Both the position numbers and the translations under genes were made by a program. This document shows, one piece after another, positions 1 to 6,043 of a stretch of DNA of 6,685 bases. A model generated the notes under the pieces. The model was not told the origin of the DNA. It searched no databases and worked only from the letters and a program-made list of their open reading frames with translations. Every line of letters starts with the position of its first letter. Position 1 is the first letter of the stretch. Source of the DNA: Flavobacterium psychrophilum (GTDB taxonomy: Bacteria; Bacteroidota; Bacteroidia; Flavobacteriales; Flavobacteriaceae). The stretch covers positions 1 to 6,685 of the forward strand of contig CALPPS020000100.1 in the NCBI GenBank assembly GCA_943325515.2, written 5' to 3'.

Positions 1-106
1 CAGAGATTTCAAGTTCTTCAACTAAAGAGTATTCTTCAGATACTTGATTGATATAATTAGCATAAAAACTAGCATATTCGTTTAAATTTAATTCTGATGG
101 TTTCAT
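1..106 (-). CDS. DinB-like family protein, N-terminal fragment (runs off the window)
   Basis: An open frame begins with ATG at 106 and runs leftward off the window edge, giving 35 codons. The peptide starts MKPSELNLNEYASFYANYIN and continues through an acidic stretch (SEEYSLVEELE). This opening resembles flavobacterial DinB/YfiT-like four-helix proteins, putative metal-dependent enzymes whose members include thiol transferases; the resemblance is recalled from family knowledge, not searched. The metal-binding histidines would lie beyond the window, so the family call cannot be confirmed. The gene follows the TonB receptor gene on the same strand after a 47-base gap. It may be read through from that gene or have its own promoter: the gap contains an imperfect -7 element (CATCTTTG on the minus strand) with no convincing -33 partner. 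No cobalamin link is evident. Confidence 0.6.
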   Translation of the reverse strand, partial: MKPSELNLNEYASFYANYINQVSEEYSLVEELEIS

Positions 107-153
107 TGTGTAAAATTTTTAATGTATCGATTTACAAAGATGTATTTTTTTTA

Positions 154-2094
154 TTATAAAATAATGTTTAAACCCAATTTGAAATTTCTTCCTCGCGTGC
201 TATAGCCAATATTTTCTACAAAATCTTCATTAAAAATATTAGTTACAGAACCAAAAAATGTTAAGCGACTTTTGATGAGTTCATATTTTGCGGTAGTATT
301 CAACAGTTGGTATGAGCCTAATTTGATGTGTTGTGTAACATAATCTATTCCATTAAAAAAAACGTCGTTACGAGCATCAAAATACTGATAGTTTACGTTA
401 AAAAATATTCTCCCTGTTGGCTGATAATCTATACTGGCATTGACTTTGTGTTTTGGGATTAGTCTGTCTAGCTTTGTATCAACCTGAGTATAAGTGTAGT
501 TTCCGTTAACTCCTAATTGGTTTGACATAAAATAAGTCAATGACGTTTCTACACCTTTAGCTTTATTTTTTCCTATGATGTTGTTATAGTAAATCTCAGA
601 GGTATTCGGGTCAAAATAAAAATCAAAAGAATTGGATTCTTCTCGATAAAAAGCAACCGAATTAAGCGTTATTTTCTTGTCCATCATTTGAATTTCAAAA
701 CCTACTTCAATTGTTGAGTTTACTTCAGGAGTCAAGTTTGTATTGCCATATTCGGAATAGAGTTGGTACAAACTTGGCGTGATATAAGCAGTACTATAAG
801 AAGCCAAAAGTTTTAAAGGAATAGTGGTTTTAAAATTGAAAGATGGATTAAAATTGGCTACCCTGTTATTGCCATAAGCACTATGATTGTTCCATCGGAT
901 GCCAGTATTTATATTCAGTCCAAAGTCAAGATTATACAATAAAGTGGTATAGCCATCTAAGATATTAAACTTAGTGTTTTTGTTTTCCAAGTTACCATAA
1001 GGCGTTTGGCTAAACATATCATTAAACTGATAATTCACACCAGTAATCAAAGCAAACTCATCACTAAAACTGTATTTATTAAAAGCATCTATAACCAAAC
1101 TTCGGGAGCCATATAAAGAATAATCAGTCCCCGATGTATAAGAGTTGAACTCTGTGTAATCGCGATGTATTTTAGTAAATCCTGAATTTAGAACAAATTC
1201 ACCTTTTTGGTATTTATACTTTGGTGCAAAACCAAAACGGAATTGTTCAGAGGTAGTAGTATTTATATTAACATCATTAAATCCTGTATTATCAAATTGT
1301 AAATCATAGTTGTTTTTTATGCGGTCATAATTACCATAGAAATCTAAGGATAATTTATCAGTTGCCTTAAAACCTAGTTTTGTCAAAAAATTTTGTCTAG
1401 AAAAACTATCGGGTTCATAATTTTTGCCTTCTATTTGAGACATACCTTTAGTCTCAGTACTGTTCAACCCAGCAAAGAAATTTACCTTTTGATAATTGCC
1501 ATTTACAGCGATTCCTTGATTAAAATCTTGTCCGTTGTATTTGTGATTATCGGCAGTATTATTGGAACCAATATTTAAATAAGCATTTCCCTGAATGTCT
1601 TTCTTGTTGCCTTTTTTTAATTTTAAATTAATAACACCCGTTGCAGCACCAGTGCCATAGAGCGTGCTGGCAGCACCTTTCATTACTTCGATTTTCTCAA
1701 CTTGCTCAACAGGCAAAAGCCGCAAATCATACTCCAAACTAATACCTGATGCATCAGTAATAGGAATGCCATCAATCAAAATCAACACCTGACGGTTTTT
1801 ACCACCACGAATGTAGTAACCCAAATTTTTACCATTTGCCGATTGGTTTCCGTTAATCTCTACTCCTGCTAATTGACTTAGAACCGTAGCTAAACTTTGT
1901 CCTGATTTTTTGGCTAAATCCACAGCTGAAACAACTTCTATAATTTTTCCAGACTTTTCTTTGCTTTGTGCAAATTTGGTGTCGGAGATAACCACTTCTT
2001 TCAACGGATTTACTTTGATAGAATCCTTTTCTTGTGCATAAACACAAGTGTTTAGCAAGACTAAAAAAGCCAATGCTTTAATTGTTTTTTTCAT
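154..2094 (-). CDS. btuB: TonB-dependent outer-membrane receptor, BtuB-like (cobalamin uptake)
   Basis: This 646-residue protein is an outer-membrane gated channel that imports its ligand using TonB/ExbBD energy. Residues 1-20 form a signal peptide ending VYA before Q21. A TonB-box-like EVVIS lies at 33-37. The plug domain spans about 47-160, with the typical strings YYIRGGKNRQVLILIDGIPI (93-112) and IEVMKGAASTLYGTGAATG (135-153). The rest is a barrel rich in alternating aromatic strands, ending KLGLNIIL; the last residue is Leu rather than the common aromatic. There is no N-terminal carboxypeptidase-like domain of the SusC type, and the length is close to that of E. coli BtuB. The start is fixed by an in-frame TGA just upstream. 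The leader carries a cobalamin riboswitch and the divergent operon encodes a BtuFCD-like importer, so a corrinoid is the likely ligand. From protein sequence alone a siderophore receptor would also be possible. Confidence 0.9.
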   Translation of the reverse strand: MKKTIKALAFLVLLNTCVYAQEKDSIKVNPLKEVVISDTKFAQSKEKSGKIIEVVSAVDLAKKSGQSLATVLSQLAGVEINGNQSANGKNLGYYIRGGKNRQVLILIDGIPITDASGISLEYDLRLLPVEQVEKIEVMKGAASTLYGTGAATGVINLKLKKGNKKDIQGNAYLNIGSNNTADNHKYNGQDFNQGIAVNGNYQKVNFFAGLNSTETKGMSQIEGKNYEPDSFSRQNFLTKLGFKATDKLSLDFYGNYDRIKNNYDLQFDNTGFNDVNINTTTSEQFRFGFAPKYKYQKGEFVLNSGFTKIHRDYTEFNSYTSGTDYSLYGSRSLVIDAFNKYSFSDEFALITGVNYQFNDMFSQTPYGNLENKNTKFNILDGYTTLLYNLDFGLNINTGIRWNNHSAYGNNRVANFNPSFNFKTTIPLKLLASYSTAYITPSLYQLYSEYGNTNLTPEVNSTIEVGFEIQMMDKKITLNSVAFYREESNSFDFYFDPNTSEIYYNNIIGKNKAKGVETSLTYFMSNQLGVNGNYTYTQVDTKLDRLIPKHKVNASIDYQPTGRIFFNVNYQYFDARNDVFFNGIDYVTQHIKLGSYQLLNTTAKYELIKSRLTFFGSVTNIFNEDFVENIGYSTRGRNFKLGLNIIL

Positions 2095-2098
2095 TCAA

Positions 2099-2131
2099 TC
2101 TGAATAAAATTCAGAATCTTTCAACTCTGAA
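2099..2131 (-). promoter_or_regulatory. candidate expression platform: alternative hairpins before the btuB start
   Basis: Reading on the minus strand, TTCAGA (2126-2131), TCTGAA (2110-2115) and TTCAGA (2099-2104) occur in that order. The middle copy can pair with either neighbour but not both, giving two competing 6-bp stems with loops of 10 and 5 bases. The downstream stem ends four bases before the start codon, so it could hinder ribosome loading; the upstream stem would free the start. The switching role is inferred. The upstream stem is also followed by AUUUUAUU and could act as a weak terminator instead. Confidence 0.45.
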
Positions 2132-2177
2132 AAAATTTTGATAATCATGGGAGAAAAGTATAGAATTTACCCATACC

Positions 2178-2201
2178 CAAACCTTTTGTCCCGAAAGTTT
2201 G
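2178..2201 (-). promoter_or_regulatory. hairpin between the riboswitch aptamer and its expression platform
   Basis: An imperfect stem (2178-2182 with 2197-2201, then 2184-2186 with 2194-2196, one bulged base at 2183) carries a 7-base loop, CGGGACA on the minus strand. The loop's CGGGA is complementary to UCCCG at 2381-2385 in the conserved aptamer core. It could therefore be the regulatory-side partner of a long-range contact. The complementarity is visible; the function is inference. Confidence 0.4.
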
Positions 2202-2304
2202 TTACTCGATGAAATGAGGCAGGTCTCCTGGCTTGCGTCTTGTTGTTGACCTTCCCATCCGGATTTGGGAGTAAGTATTTTTAGAGTAAGGATTTTTATA
2301 ATCC

Positions 2305-2332
2305 TAATTCCTAAATCTTAATTCCTAAATCT
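2305..2332 (-). repeat. two perfect tandem copies of a 14-bp unit inside the riboswitch
   Basis: The unit, AGATTTAGGAATTA on the minus strand, occurs at 2319-2332 and again at 2305-2318 with no spacer and no mismatch. It is followed by AGGATT, which forms a 6-bp hairpin with AATCCT (2289-2294 with 2300-2305, 5-base loop). The repeats lie between the conserved CCACTG loop and the GGGAAGG block, where most B12 elements have a short variable arm. Confidence 0.85.
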
Positions 2333-2400
2333 ACAAACAGTGGTTTTGTAGATAACAACAAGCTTAGTAGCTTACAGTTGCGGGAACAGCTCGGGATTTT

Positions 2401-2479
2401 TGATTGTTGACTGTTTATTTTTTGATTTCAGCTTTTTTAGTTCTGTAATCTTCAATCGATATTCTTCAATCTTCAATCA
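2401..2479 (-). repeat. repeat-built, self-pairing insertion in the GGUG hairpin loop of the riboswitch
   Basis: Where most B12 elements have a few bases between GGUG and the closing CCC, this one has roughly 80. The insert contains GATTGAAGATT at 2447-2457 and 2468-2478 (identical 11-mers on the minus strand), and GATTGAA occurs three times. It can fold: 2467-2479 pairs with 2401-2413 as a 6-bp helix, a 2x2 A-rich internal loop and a 5-bp helix. Inside that, 2443-2450 pairs with 2424-2431 (7 of 8 pairs) around an 11-base loop. It thus looks like a structured extension arm. Pairing was worked out by eye. Confidence 0.65.
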
Positions 2480-2537
2480 CCCGATTCCCTTTTAATGCGA
2501 TTTTAAAAAAAGTAAAATCACAACCTTAATTCAATTG

Positions 2538-2565
2538 CAAATGTAAATGAAATAATTAAATCCAA
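2538..2565 (-). promoter_or_regulatory. Bacteroidota-type promoter for the btuB leader
   Basis: On the minus strand TTG (2563-2565) is followed after 17 bases by TACATTTG (2538-2545), a full match to the TAnnTTTG -7 element. The spacing falls within the 17-23 base range known for Flavobacterium. Transcription would start near 2534, a few bases before the first riboswitch helix, giving a leader of about 440 bases. Confidence 0.7.
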
Positions 2566-2570
2566 AAGGT

Positions 2571-2578
2571 TACTTTTG
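2571..2578 (+). promoter_or_regulatory. -7 element for the btuFCD operon
   Basis: TACTTTTG is a full match to TAnnTTTG, 13 bases before the btuF start codon. No TTG lies at the normal -33 distance; only a TGA at 2548-2550 is close. The predicted 5' untranslated region is about 10 bases, leaving no space for a riboswitch. The box is only five bases from the -33 element of the opposite promoter. Confidence 0.5.
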
Positions 2579-2591
2579 TAAAAACATTTGA

Positions 2592-3728
2592 ATGAAAAGC
2601 TTTTTTCACATAGTAATCATTGGTGTAATTTCTGTTGTATTTGTACAATGCAAAAACGAAACGAAATCAGAAAAATCAATATCAAGAGAAAATACCGTTC
2701 ATCATGCAAAAGGGTTTTCTATTGAAAACTATGATGGTTATAGTGTGCTAAGAGTGAAAAATCCTTGGCCCAAAGCCACTAAATCCTATACTTATATACT
2801 GAAACAAAAAAACGGCATTGTCCCTGATAGTTTGGAACAAAACCTAATCATCAACATTCCGATAAAAAATATTGTAGTAACTTCAACCACACATATTCCC
2901 TCACTGGAAATGCTTGGAGAAGAAAAAACACTCATAGGTTTTCCACATACTGATTATATTTCGTCTGAAAATGTACGTGTCCAAATTGATGCTGGAAAAG
3001 TAAAAGAATTAGGCAATAATCATGATTTAAATACAGAAGTCTTACTAGATTTACAACCCGATGTTATCATTGGATACGGCATTGACAACAACAATCCAAA
3101 GTTGGATAATTTGCAAAAAAGTGGTTTGAAAGTACTATTCAACGGCGATTGGAACGAAGAAACACCACTAGGAAAAGCCGAATGGATTAAGTTTTTTGGT
3201 GCGCTCTATGACAAACAAAAAGAAGCAAATGAAATCTTTACTAAAATTAAAAAAGACTTTTTGAATACAGTTGAAATTGCAAAAAGAGCAAACTCTACTC
3301 CTACTGTTTTGGCTGGAGATATGTTTGAGGATCGCTGGTATTTACCCAAAGGTACTAGTTGGGGAAGTTTGATTCTAAAACAGGCTAACGCAAATTATTT
3401 ATGGTCAGACACTAGCGGAACTGGAAGTTTGTCCCTGTCTTTTGAAACTGTTTTTGAAAAAGCTGCCTTGGCAGATGTTTGGATTACTTCAGGACAATTT
3501 TCATCGTTAACAGAAATGACTAATTCCAATCCTCATTATGCTAAATTTGACGCTTTTAGGAGTAAAAATGTATATTCATTCAATGGCAAGAAAGGAAAAA
3601 CAGGCGGTGTTTTGTATTATGAATTAGGACCGAATAGACCCGATTTGGTACTAAAAGATATTGTCAAAATTTTGCATCCCGAATTGTTGCCAAACTATGA
3701 ACCATTCTTTTTTGAGAAATTAAAATAA
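2592..3728 (+). CDS. btuF: periplasmic cobalamin-type ABC transporter substrate-binding protein
   Basis: This 378-residue class III binding protein should capture a corrinoid in the periplasm and dock on the permease encoded next. The N-terminus is hydrophobic (residues 4-19) up to Cys20, suggesting a lipoprotein, although the lipobox FVQC is atypical. Residues 41-91 form an extension (GFSIENYDGY, NPWPKA) that I recall as typical of Bacteroidota homologs. The periplasmic-binding fold runs from about 92 to 330 and includes STTHIPSLEMLG (98-109), LQPDVIIGYG (154-163), a long linker helix (about 193-232) and LSFETVFEKA (282-291). Glu106 and Glu285 sit where the family's two permease-docking glutamates are expected. 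The start is fixed by an in-frame TGA directly upstream. It is first in a three-gene operon. Heme or siderophore binding cannot be excluded from the protein alone; the adjacent riboswitch-controlled receptor favours cobalamin. Confidence 0.87.
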   Translation: MKSFFHIVIIGVISVVFVQCKNETKSEKSISRENTVHHAKGFSIENYDGYSVLRVKNPWPKATKSYTYILKQKNGIVPDSLEQNLIINIPIKNIVVTSTTHIPSLEMLGEEKTLIGFPHTDYISSENVRVQIDAGKVKELGNNHDLNTEVLLDLQPDVIIGYGIDNNNPKLDNLQKSGLKVLFNGDWNEETPLGKAEWIKFFGALYDKQKEANEIFTKIKKDFLNTVEIAKRANSTPTVLAGDMFEDRWYLPKGTSWGSLILKQANANYLWSDTSGTGSLSLSFETVFEKAALADVWITSGQFSSLTEMTNSNPHYAKFDAFRSKNVYSFNGKKGKTGGVLYYELGPNRPDLVLKDIVKILHPELLPNYEPFFFEKLK

Positions 3729-3729
3729 T

Positions 3730-4758
3730 TTGAAAATCAATAACCGAAATACAATTCTTTTTATCATTTTATTACTAGTATTACTTTTGTCATTACTACT
3801 GAATATCTCTTTTGGGCAAGTGAACATTCCAATGAAAGAGGTTATTAATAGTTTGTTTGGTGGTCATGTTTCGAAAGAAACTTGGGACTATATTATTATT
3901 AATTTTCGTTTACCCAAAGCCATAACAGCAGTTCTTGTTGGCATTGGTCTTTCCATTTCAGGTTTATTAATGCAAACCTTATTTCGCAATCCATTGGCGG
4001 GTCCTTATGTACTAGGATTGAGTTCTGGTTCTAGTTTGGGTGTTGCTTTTGTTATTCTAGGTGCGGGAGTTTTGCCAGCAGTTGCATCGCAATTCTTGTT
4101 ATCTTCCTATGGCATAATTTTAGCTTCCTGCTTAGGAAGTTCGTTGGTTTTACTTCTCATTTTAATAGTATCACTACGTTTACGCGATACCATGTCCATC
4201 TTGATTGTGGGATTGATGTTTAGTAGTTTTACCAGTGCTATTGTTAGTATATTTACCTATTTTAGCAGTGCGGAACAACTTCAGAAATATACTTTTTGGT
4301 CTATGGGAAGTATTGGCAATTTGTCCTGGCCAAATATTACTTTACTCACTATTTCCATTTTAATCGGTTTATTGATCAGTTTGCTAACATTAAAACCCTT
4401 AGATGCTTTATTGCTTGGAGAAAACTACGCCAAAAGCATGGGATTAAATATCAAGAAAACCAGATATCTCATCTTATTTGCTACCAGTATTTTAGCGGGA
4501 AGCATCACTGCTTTTGCCGGACCAATTGCTTTTATTGGATTAGCCGTTCCACATTTGGCTAAATTGATTTTTAAAACCAGTAATCATAAAACATTATTTT
4601 TCGGAACGCTTTTAATTGGTGCCATAATTATGTTATTTTGTGATACTGTTTCACAAATGCCTGGATTTGAGTTTACTTTACCTATTAATGCTATAACTTC
4701 AATTATAGGTGCACCAGTTGTAATTTGGTTAATTGTTAGAAAGAAAAGTATACAATGA
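3730..4758 (+). CDS. btuC: FecCD/BtuC-family ABC transporter permease
   Basis: The 342-residue inner-membrane protein forms the import channel as a dimer. It is strongly hydrophobic with roughly nine to ten membrane segments. Family marks include RLPKAITAVLVGIGLSISG (60-78), NPLAGPYVLGLSSGSSLG (87-104), the cytoplasmic loop LGENYAKSMGLN that contacts the ATPase (229-240), GPIAFIGLAVPH (264-275) and LPINAITSIIGAP (317-329). Arg60 and Lys63 align with the BtuC arginines that meet the binding protein's glutamates; the Lys is a conservative change. The start codon is TTG, one base after the btuF stop. An in-frame TAA lies three codons upstream and the first ATG (3832) would remove the first membrane helix, so TTG is the only sensible start. 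Its stop overlaps the next start as ATGA. Confidence 0.92.
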   Translation: MKINNRNTILFIILLLVLLLSLLLNISFGQVNIPMKEVINSLFGGHVSKETWDYIIINFRLPKAITAVLVGIGLSISGLLMQTLFRNPLAGPYVLGLSSGSSLGVAFVILGAGVLPAVASQFLLSSYGIILASCLGSSLVLLLILIVSLRLRDTMSILIVGLMFSSFTSAIVSIFTYFSSAEQLQKYTFWSMGSIGNLSWPNITLLTISILIGLLISLLTLKPLDALLLGENYAKSMGLNIKKTRYLILFATSILAGSITAFAGPIAFIGLAVPHLAKLIFKTSNHKTLFFGTLLIGAIIMLFCDTVSQMPGFEFTLPINAITSIIGAPVVIWLIVRKKSIQ

Positions 4759-5540
4759 GTTCAATTAAAGCCATAGTTTCAACTAATAATTTGAGCATCG
4801 GGTATCATTCCAAAAGCCATCACAACACTATTGCTGAAAATCTTAATATTAGTTTAGAATCAGGGAAATTGATAGCGCTTATTGGTGCTAATGGTATAGG
4901 AAAATCTACTTTATTGCGAACACTGACTGCTATTCAAAAGCCACTGAAAGGAGAAGTGTTTTTGAATAATAAAAGTATTTATGAATATAATTCAATAGAA
5001 TTAGCGCAAAACTTAAGTTTGGTTTTAACTGAAAAATTGCCGCCAAGTAACTTAACCGTTTTTGAATTAATTGCACTTGGCAGACAACCGTATACAAATT
5101 GGCTAGGTAAACTTTCAGAAGATGATTATCAAAAAATAAATAATGCGATTGCACTGACTCACATAGAACATTTAATCCACAAAAAACATTATGAAATCAG
5201 TGATGGACAGTTGCAGATTGTATTAATAGCCAGAGCTTTGGCACAAGACACACCGCTTATTGTTTTAGATGAACCTACAACTCATTTGGATTTGCCACAT
5301 AAAGTTTCGGTTTTTAAATTGCTAAAAAAACTATCGAAAGAAACCAATAAATGTATTTTATTTTCCACTCACGATGTAGATTTAGCCATTCAATTGAGTG
5401 ATGAAATGATAGTCATGACAGAAGTAACTGTGGTGCAAGACCAACCTTGTAATTTAATTACTAAAGGTGTTTTTAATAAACTTTTCAAGGATAATACTAT
5501 TAGTTTTGATGGCGAAAAAGGAAAGTTTGTGATTAATTAA
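4755..5540 (+). CDS. btuD: ABC transporter ATP-binding protein of the cobalamin/iron-complex importer
   Basis: This 261-residue ATPase powers import through the permease. Visible motifs are Walker A GANGIGKST (44-52), signature ISDGQ (148-152) in place of LSGGQ, Walker B LIVLDEP (168-174), D-loop HLDL (177-180) and the switch histidine His206 in STHD. The Q-loop is unusual: the segment LSLVLTEKLPPSNLTVFEL has Thr92 where importers of this class normally have Gln. I recall similar VLTE/VLTD strings in Bacteroidota homologs, so this is probably a lineage trait and not decay; every other catalytic motif is intact. The ATG overlaps the permease stop by four bases, implying translational coupling. 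The last codon and stop lie in a 32-bp palindrome. Siderophore or heme importers use closely similar ATPases; the cobalamin assignment rests on context. Confidence 0.9.
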   Translation: MSSIKAIVSTNNLSIGYHSKSHHNTIAENLNISLESGKLIALIGANGIGKSTLLRTLTAIQKPLKGEVFLNNKSIYEYNSIELAQNLSLVLTEKLPPSNLTVFELIALGRQPYTNWLGKLSEDDYQKINNAIALTHIEHLIHKKHYEISDGQLQIVLIARALAQDTPLIVLDEPTTHLDLPHKVSVFKLLKKLSKETNKCILFSTHDVDLAIQLSDEMIVMTEVTVVQDQPCNLITKGVFNKLFKDNTISFDGEKGKFVIN

Positions 5541-5566
5541 TAATTGATAATTATCAATTATTAATT
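5535..5566. terminator. perfect 32-bp palindrome, probable bidirectional terminator
   Basis: The half-site AATTAATAATTGATAA is followed at once by its exact reverse complement, centred between 5550 and 5551. It lies between the convergent btuD and trmL genes, covers both stop codons (5538-5540 and 5554-5556) and encodes the last residues of each. It contains only two G:C pairs, and a tail TCTGTCTTTT follows on the plus strand. A role in ending both transcripts is inferred from position and symmetry; the stem is too AT-rich to be a classic strong terminator. Confidence 0.6.
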
Positions 5567-6009
5567 GCTATCTGTCTTTTCGCTTCACCAATAATAAATG
5601 CTACTGAATTAGCAATATTGAAACTTCTAATTAACGGATTCATAGGAATCTTTAAATGATTTTCAAATTGATTTAAAACTTCATTACTCAAACCTATACT
5701 TTCTTTGCCAAAAACCAACCAATCACCCTCTTGATACTCTACTTCATAAATAGATTTTGTAGCTCGAGAACTGGTTAAAAAAACTCTAGATAAATCTGGA
5801 ATTTGAGCTATCCATTCATTAACGGTTTCATATTCTTTCCAATCCAAATGTACCCAATAATCTAATCCAGAACGTTTAAGGTTTTTATCTGTAATCTCAA
5901 AACCGTATGGTTTTATCAAATGCAAACGACTGTCTGTTCCTACACAAAGACGACCAATGTTTCCAGTGTTATTTGGGATTTCGGGTTCTACTAAAACGAT
6001 GTTGAGCAT
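5554..6009 (-). CDS. trmL: tRNA (cytidine/uridine-2'-O)-methyltransferase, TrmL-like
   Basis: The 151-residue protein belongs to the SPOUT superfamily and matches the length of the minimal TrmL enzymes. These use S-adenosylmethionine to 2'-O-methylate the wobble base (C34 or cmnm5U34) of certain tRNA-Leu species in the cytoplasm. All three family motifs are present: PEIPNNTGNIGR (9-20), LVFGKESIGL (98-107) and IPMNPLIRSFNIANSVAFII (121-140). The last two build the trefoil knot that holds the cofactor. The ATG at 6009 gives the standard MLNIVLVEPEIP opening. It follows the rluE-like gene by 34 bases on the same strand, with no clear promoter between, so the two are probably co-transcribed. The C-terminal IAINN is encoded inside the palindrome shared with btuD. 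No link to cobalamin uptake is apparent. Confidence 0.93.
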   Translation of the reverse strand: MLNIVLVEPEIPNNTGNIGRLCVGTDSRLHLIKPYGFEITDKNLKRSGLDYWVHLDWKEYETVNEWIAQIPDLSRVFLTSSRATKSIYEVEYQEGDWLVFGKESIGLSNEVLNQFENHLKIPMNPLIRSFNIANSVAFIIGEAKRQIAINN

Positions 6010-6043
6010 AATAATTTAAGATTAAGGAATTGTGATTTTATGA

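Larger units (their letters stand above)
2218..2527 (-). ncRNA. cobalamin riboswitch (B12 element) in the btuB leader
   Basis: Read on the minus strand, conserved B12-element blocks occur in the right order. TTAAAAGGGAATCGGGTG lies at 2478-2495. GAGCTGTTCCCGCAACTGTAAG at 2371-2392 includes the invariant CCCGCAACTGTAA. CCACTG lies in a hairpin loop (stem 2331-2337/2345-2351). GGGAAGG is at 2250-2256, and the B12 box AGCCAGGAGACCTGCC is at 2218-2233. Supporting helices are GGGAA/UUCCC (2485-2489/2382-2386), UCGGG/CCCGA (2480-2484/2391-2395), an 8-bp 5' hairpin GUGAUUUU/AAAAUCGC, and AGGU near 2524-2527 facing ACCU of the B12 box. The family binds adenosyl- or aquo/methylcobalamin and usually lowers expression of the downstream gene, here btuB. 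The element is much longer than usual because of two insertions (about 2400-2477 and 2257-2330). Exact ends are approximate. Confidence 0.95.

Noticed and set aside
140..165. Possible terminator hairpin (ATTAT/ATAAT followed by A/T runs) after btuB
   Set aside because: The stem is only five A:T pairs and overlaps the stop codon; it is not distinguishable from background in such AT-rich DNA.
1393..1578. Small plus-strand open frame with hydrophobic residues
   Set aside because: It lies wholly inside the btuB coding region on the opposite strand and resembles no known protein; it is an antisense shadow.
1853..2047. Second minus-strand open frame within btuB
   Set aside because: It overlaps the signal-peptide and plug coding sequence in another frame; the btuB frame carries all recognisable motifs.
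2305..2478. Repeats in the intergenic region as a possible CRISPR array
   Set aside because: The units are 7-14 bases, directly adjacent or irregularly spaced, and sit inside riboswitch arms; there are no uniform spacers and no cas genes.
2218..2527. Riboswitch acting on the plus-strand importer operon
   Set aside because: All conserved blocks, including the B12 box and CCCGCAACTGTAA, read correctly only on the minus strand, with the 3' end toward btuB.
4296..4562. Alternative plus-strand frame within the permease gene
   Set aside because: It is an out-of-frame reading of membrane-helix codons with no family features, while the permease frame is intact through the interval.
4930..5154. Antisense open frame within the ATPase gene
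   Set aside because: It lies entirely within a confidently assigned coding region and has no recognisable motif.
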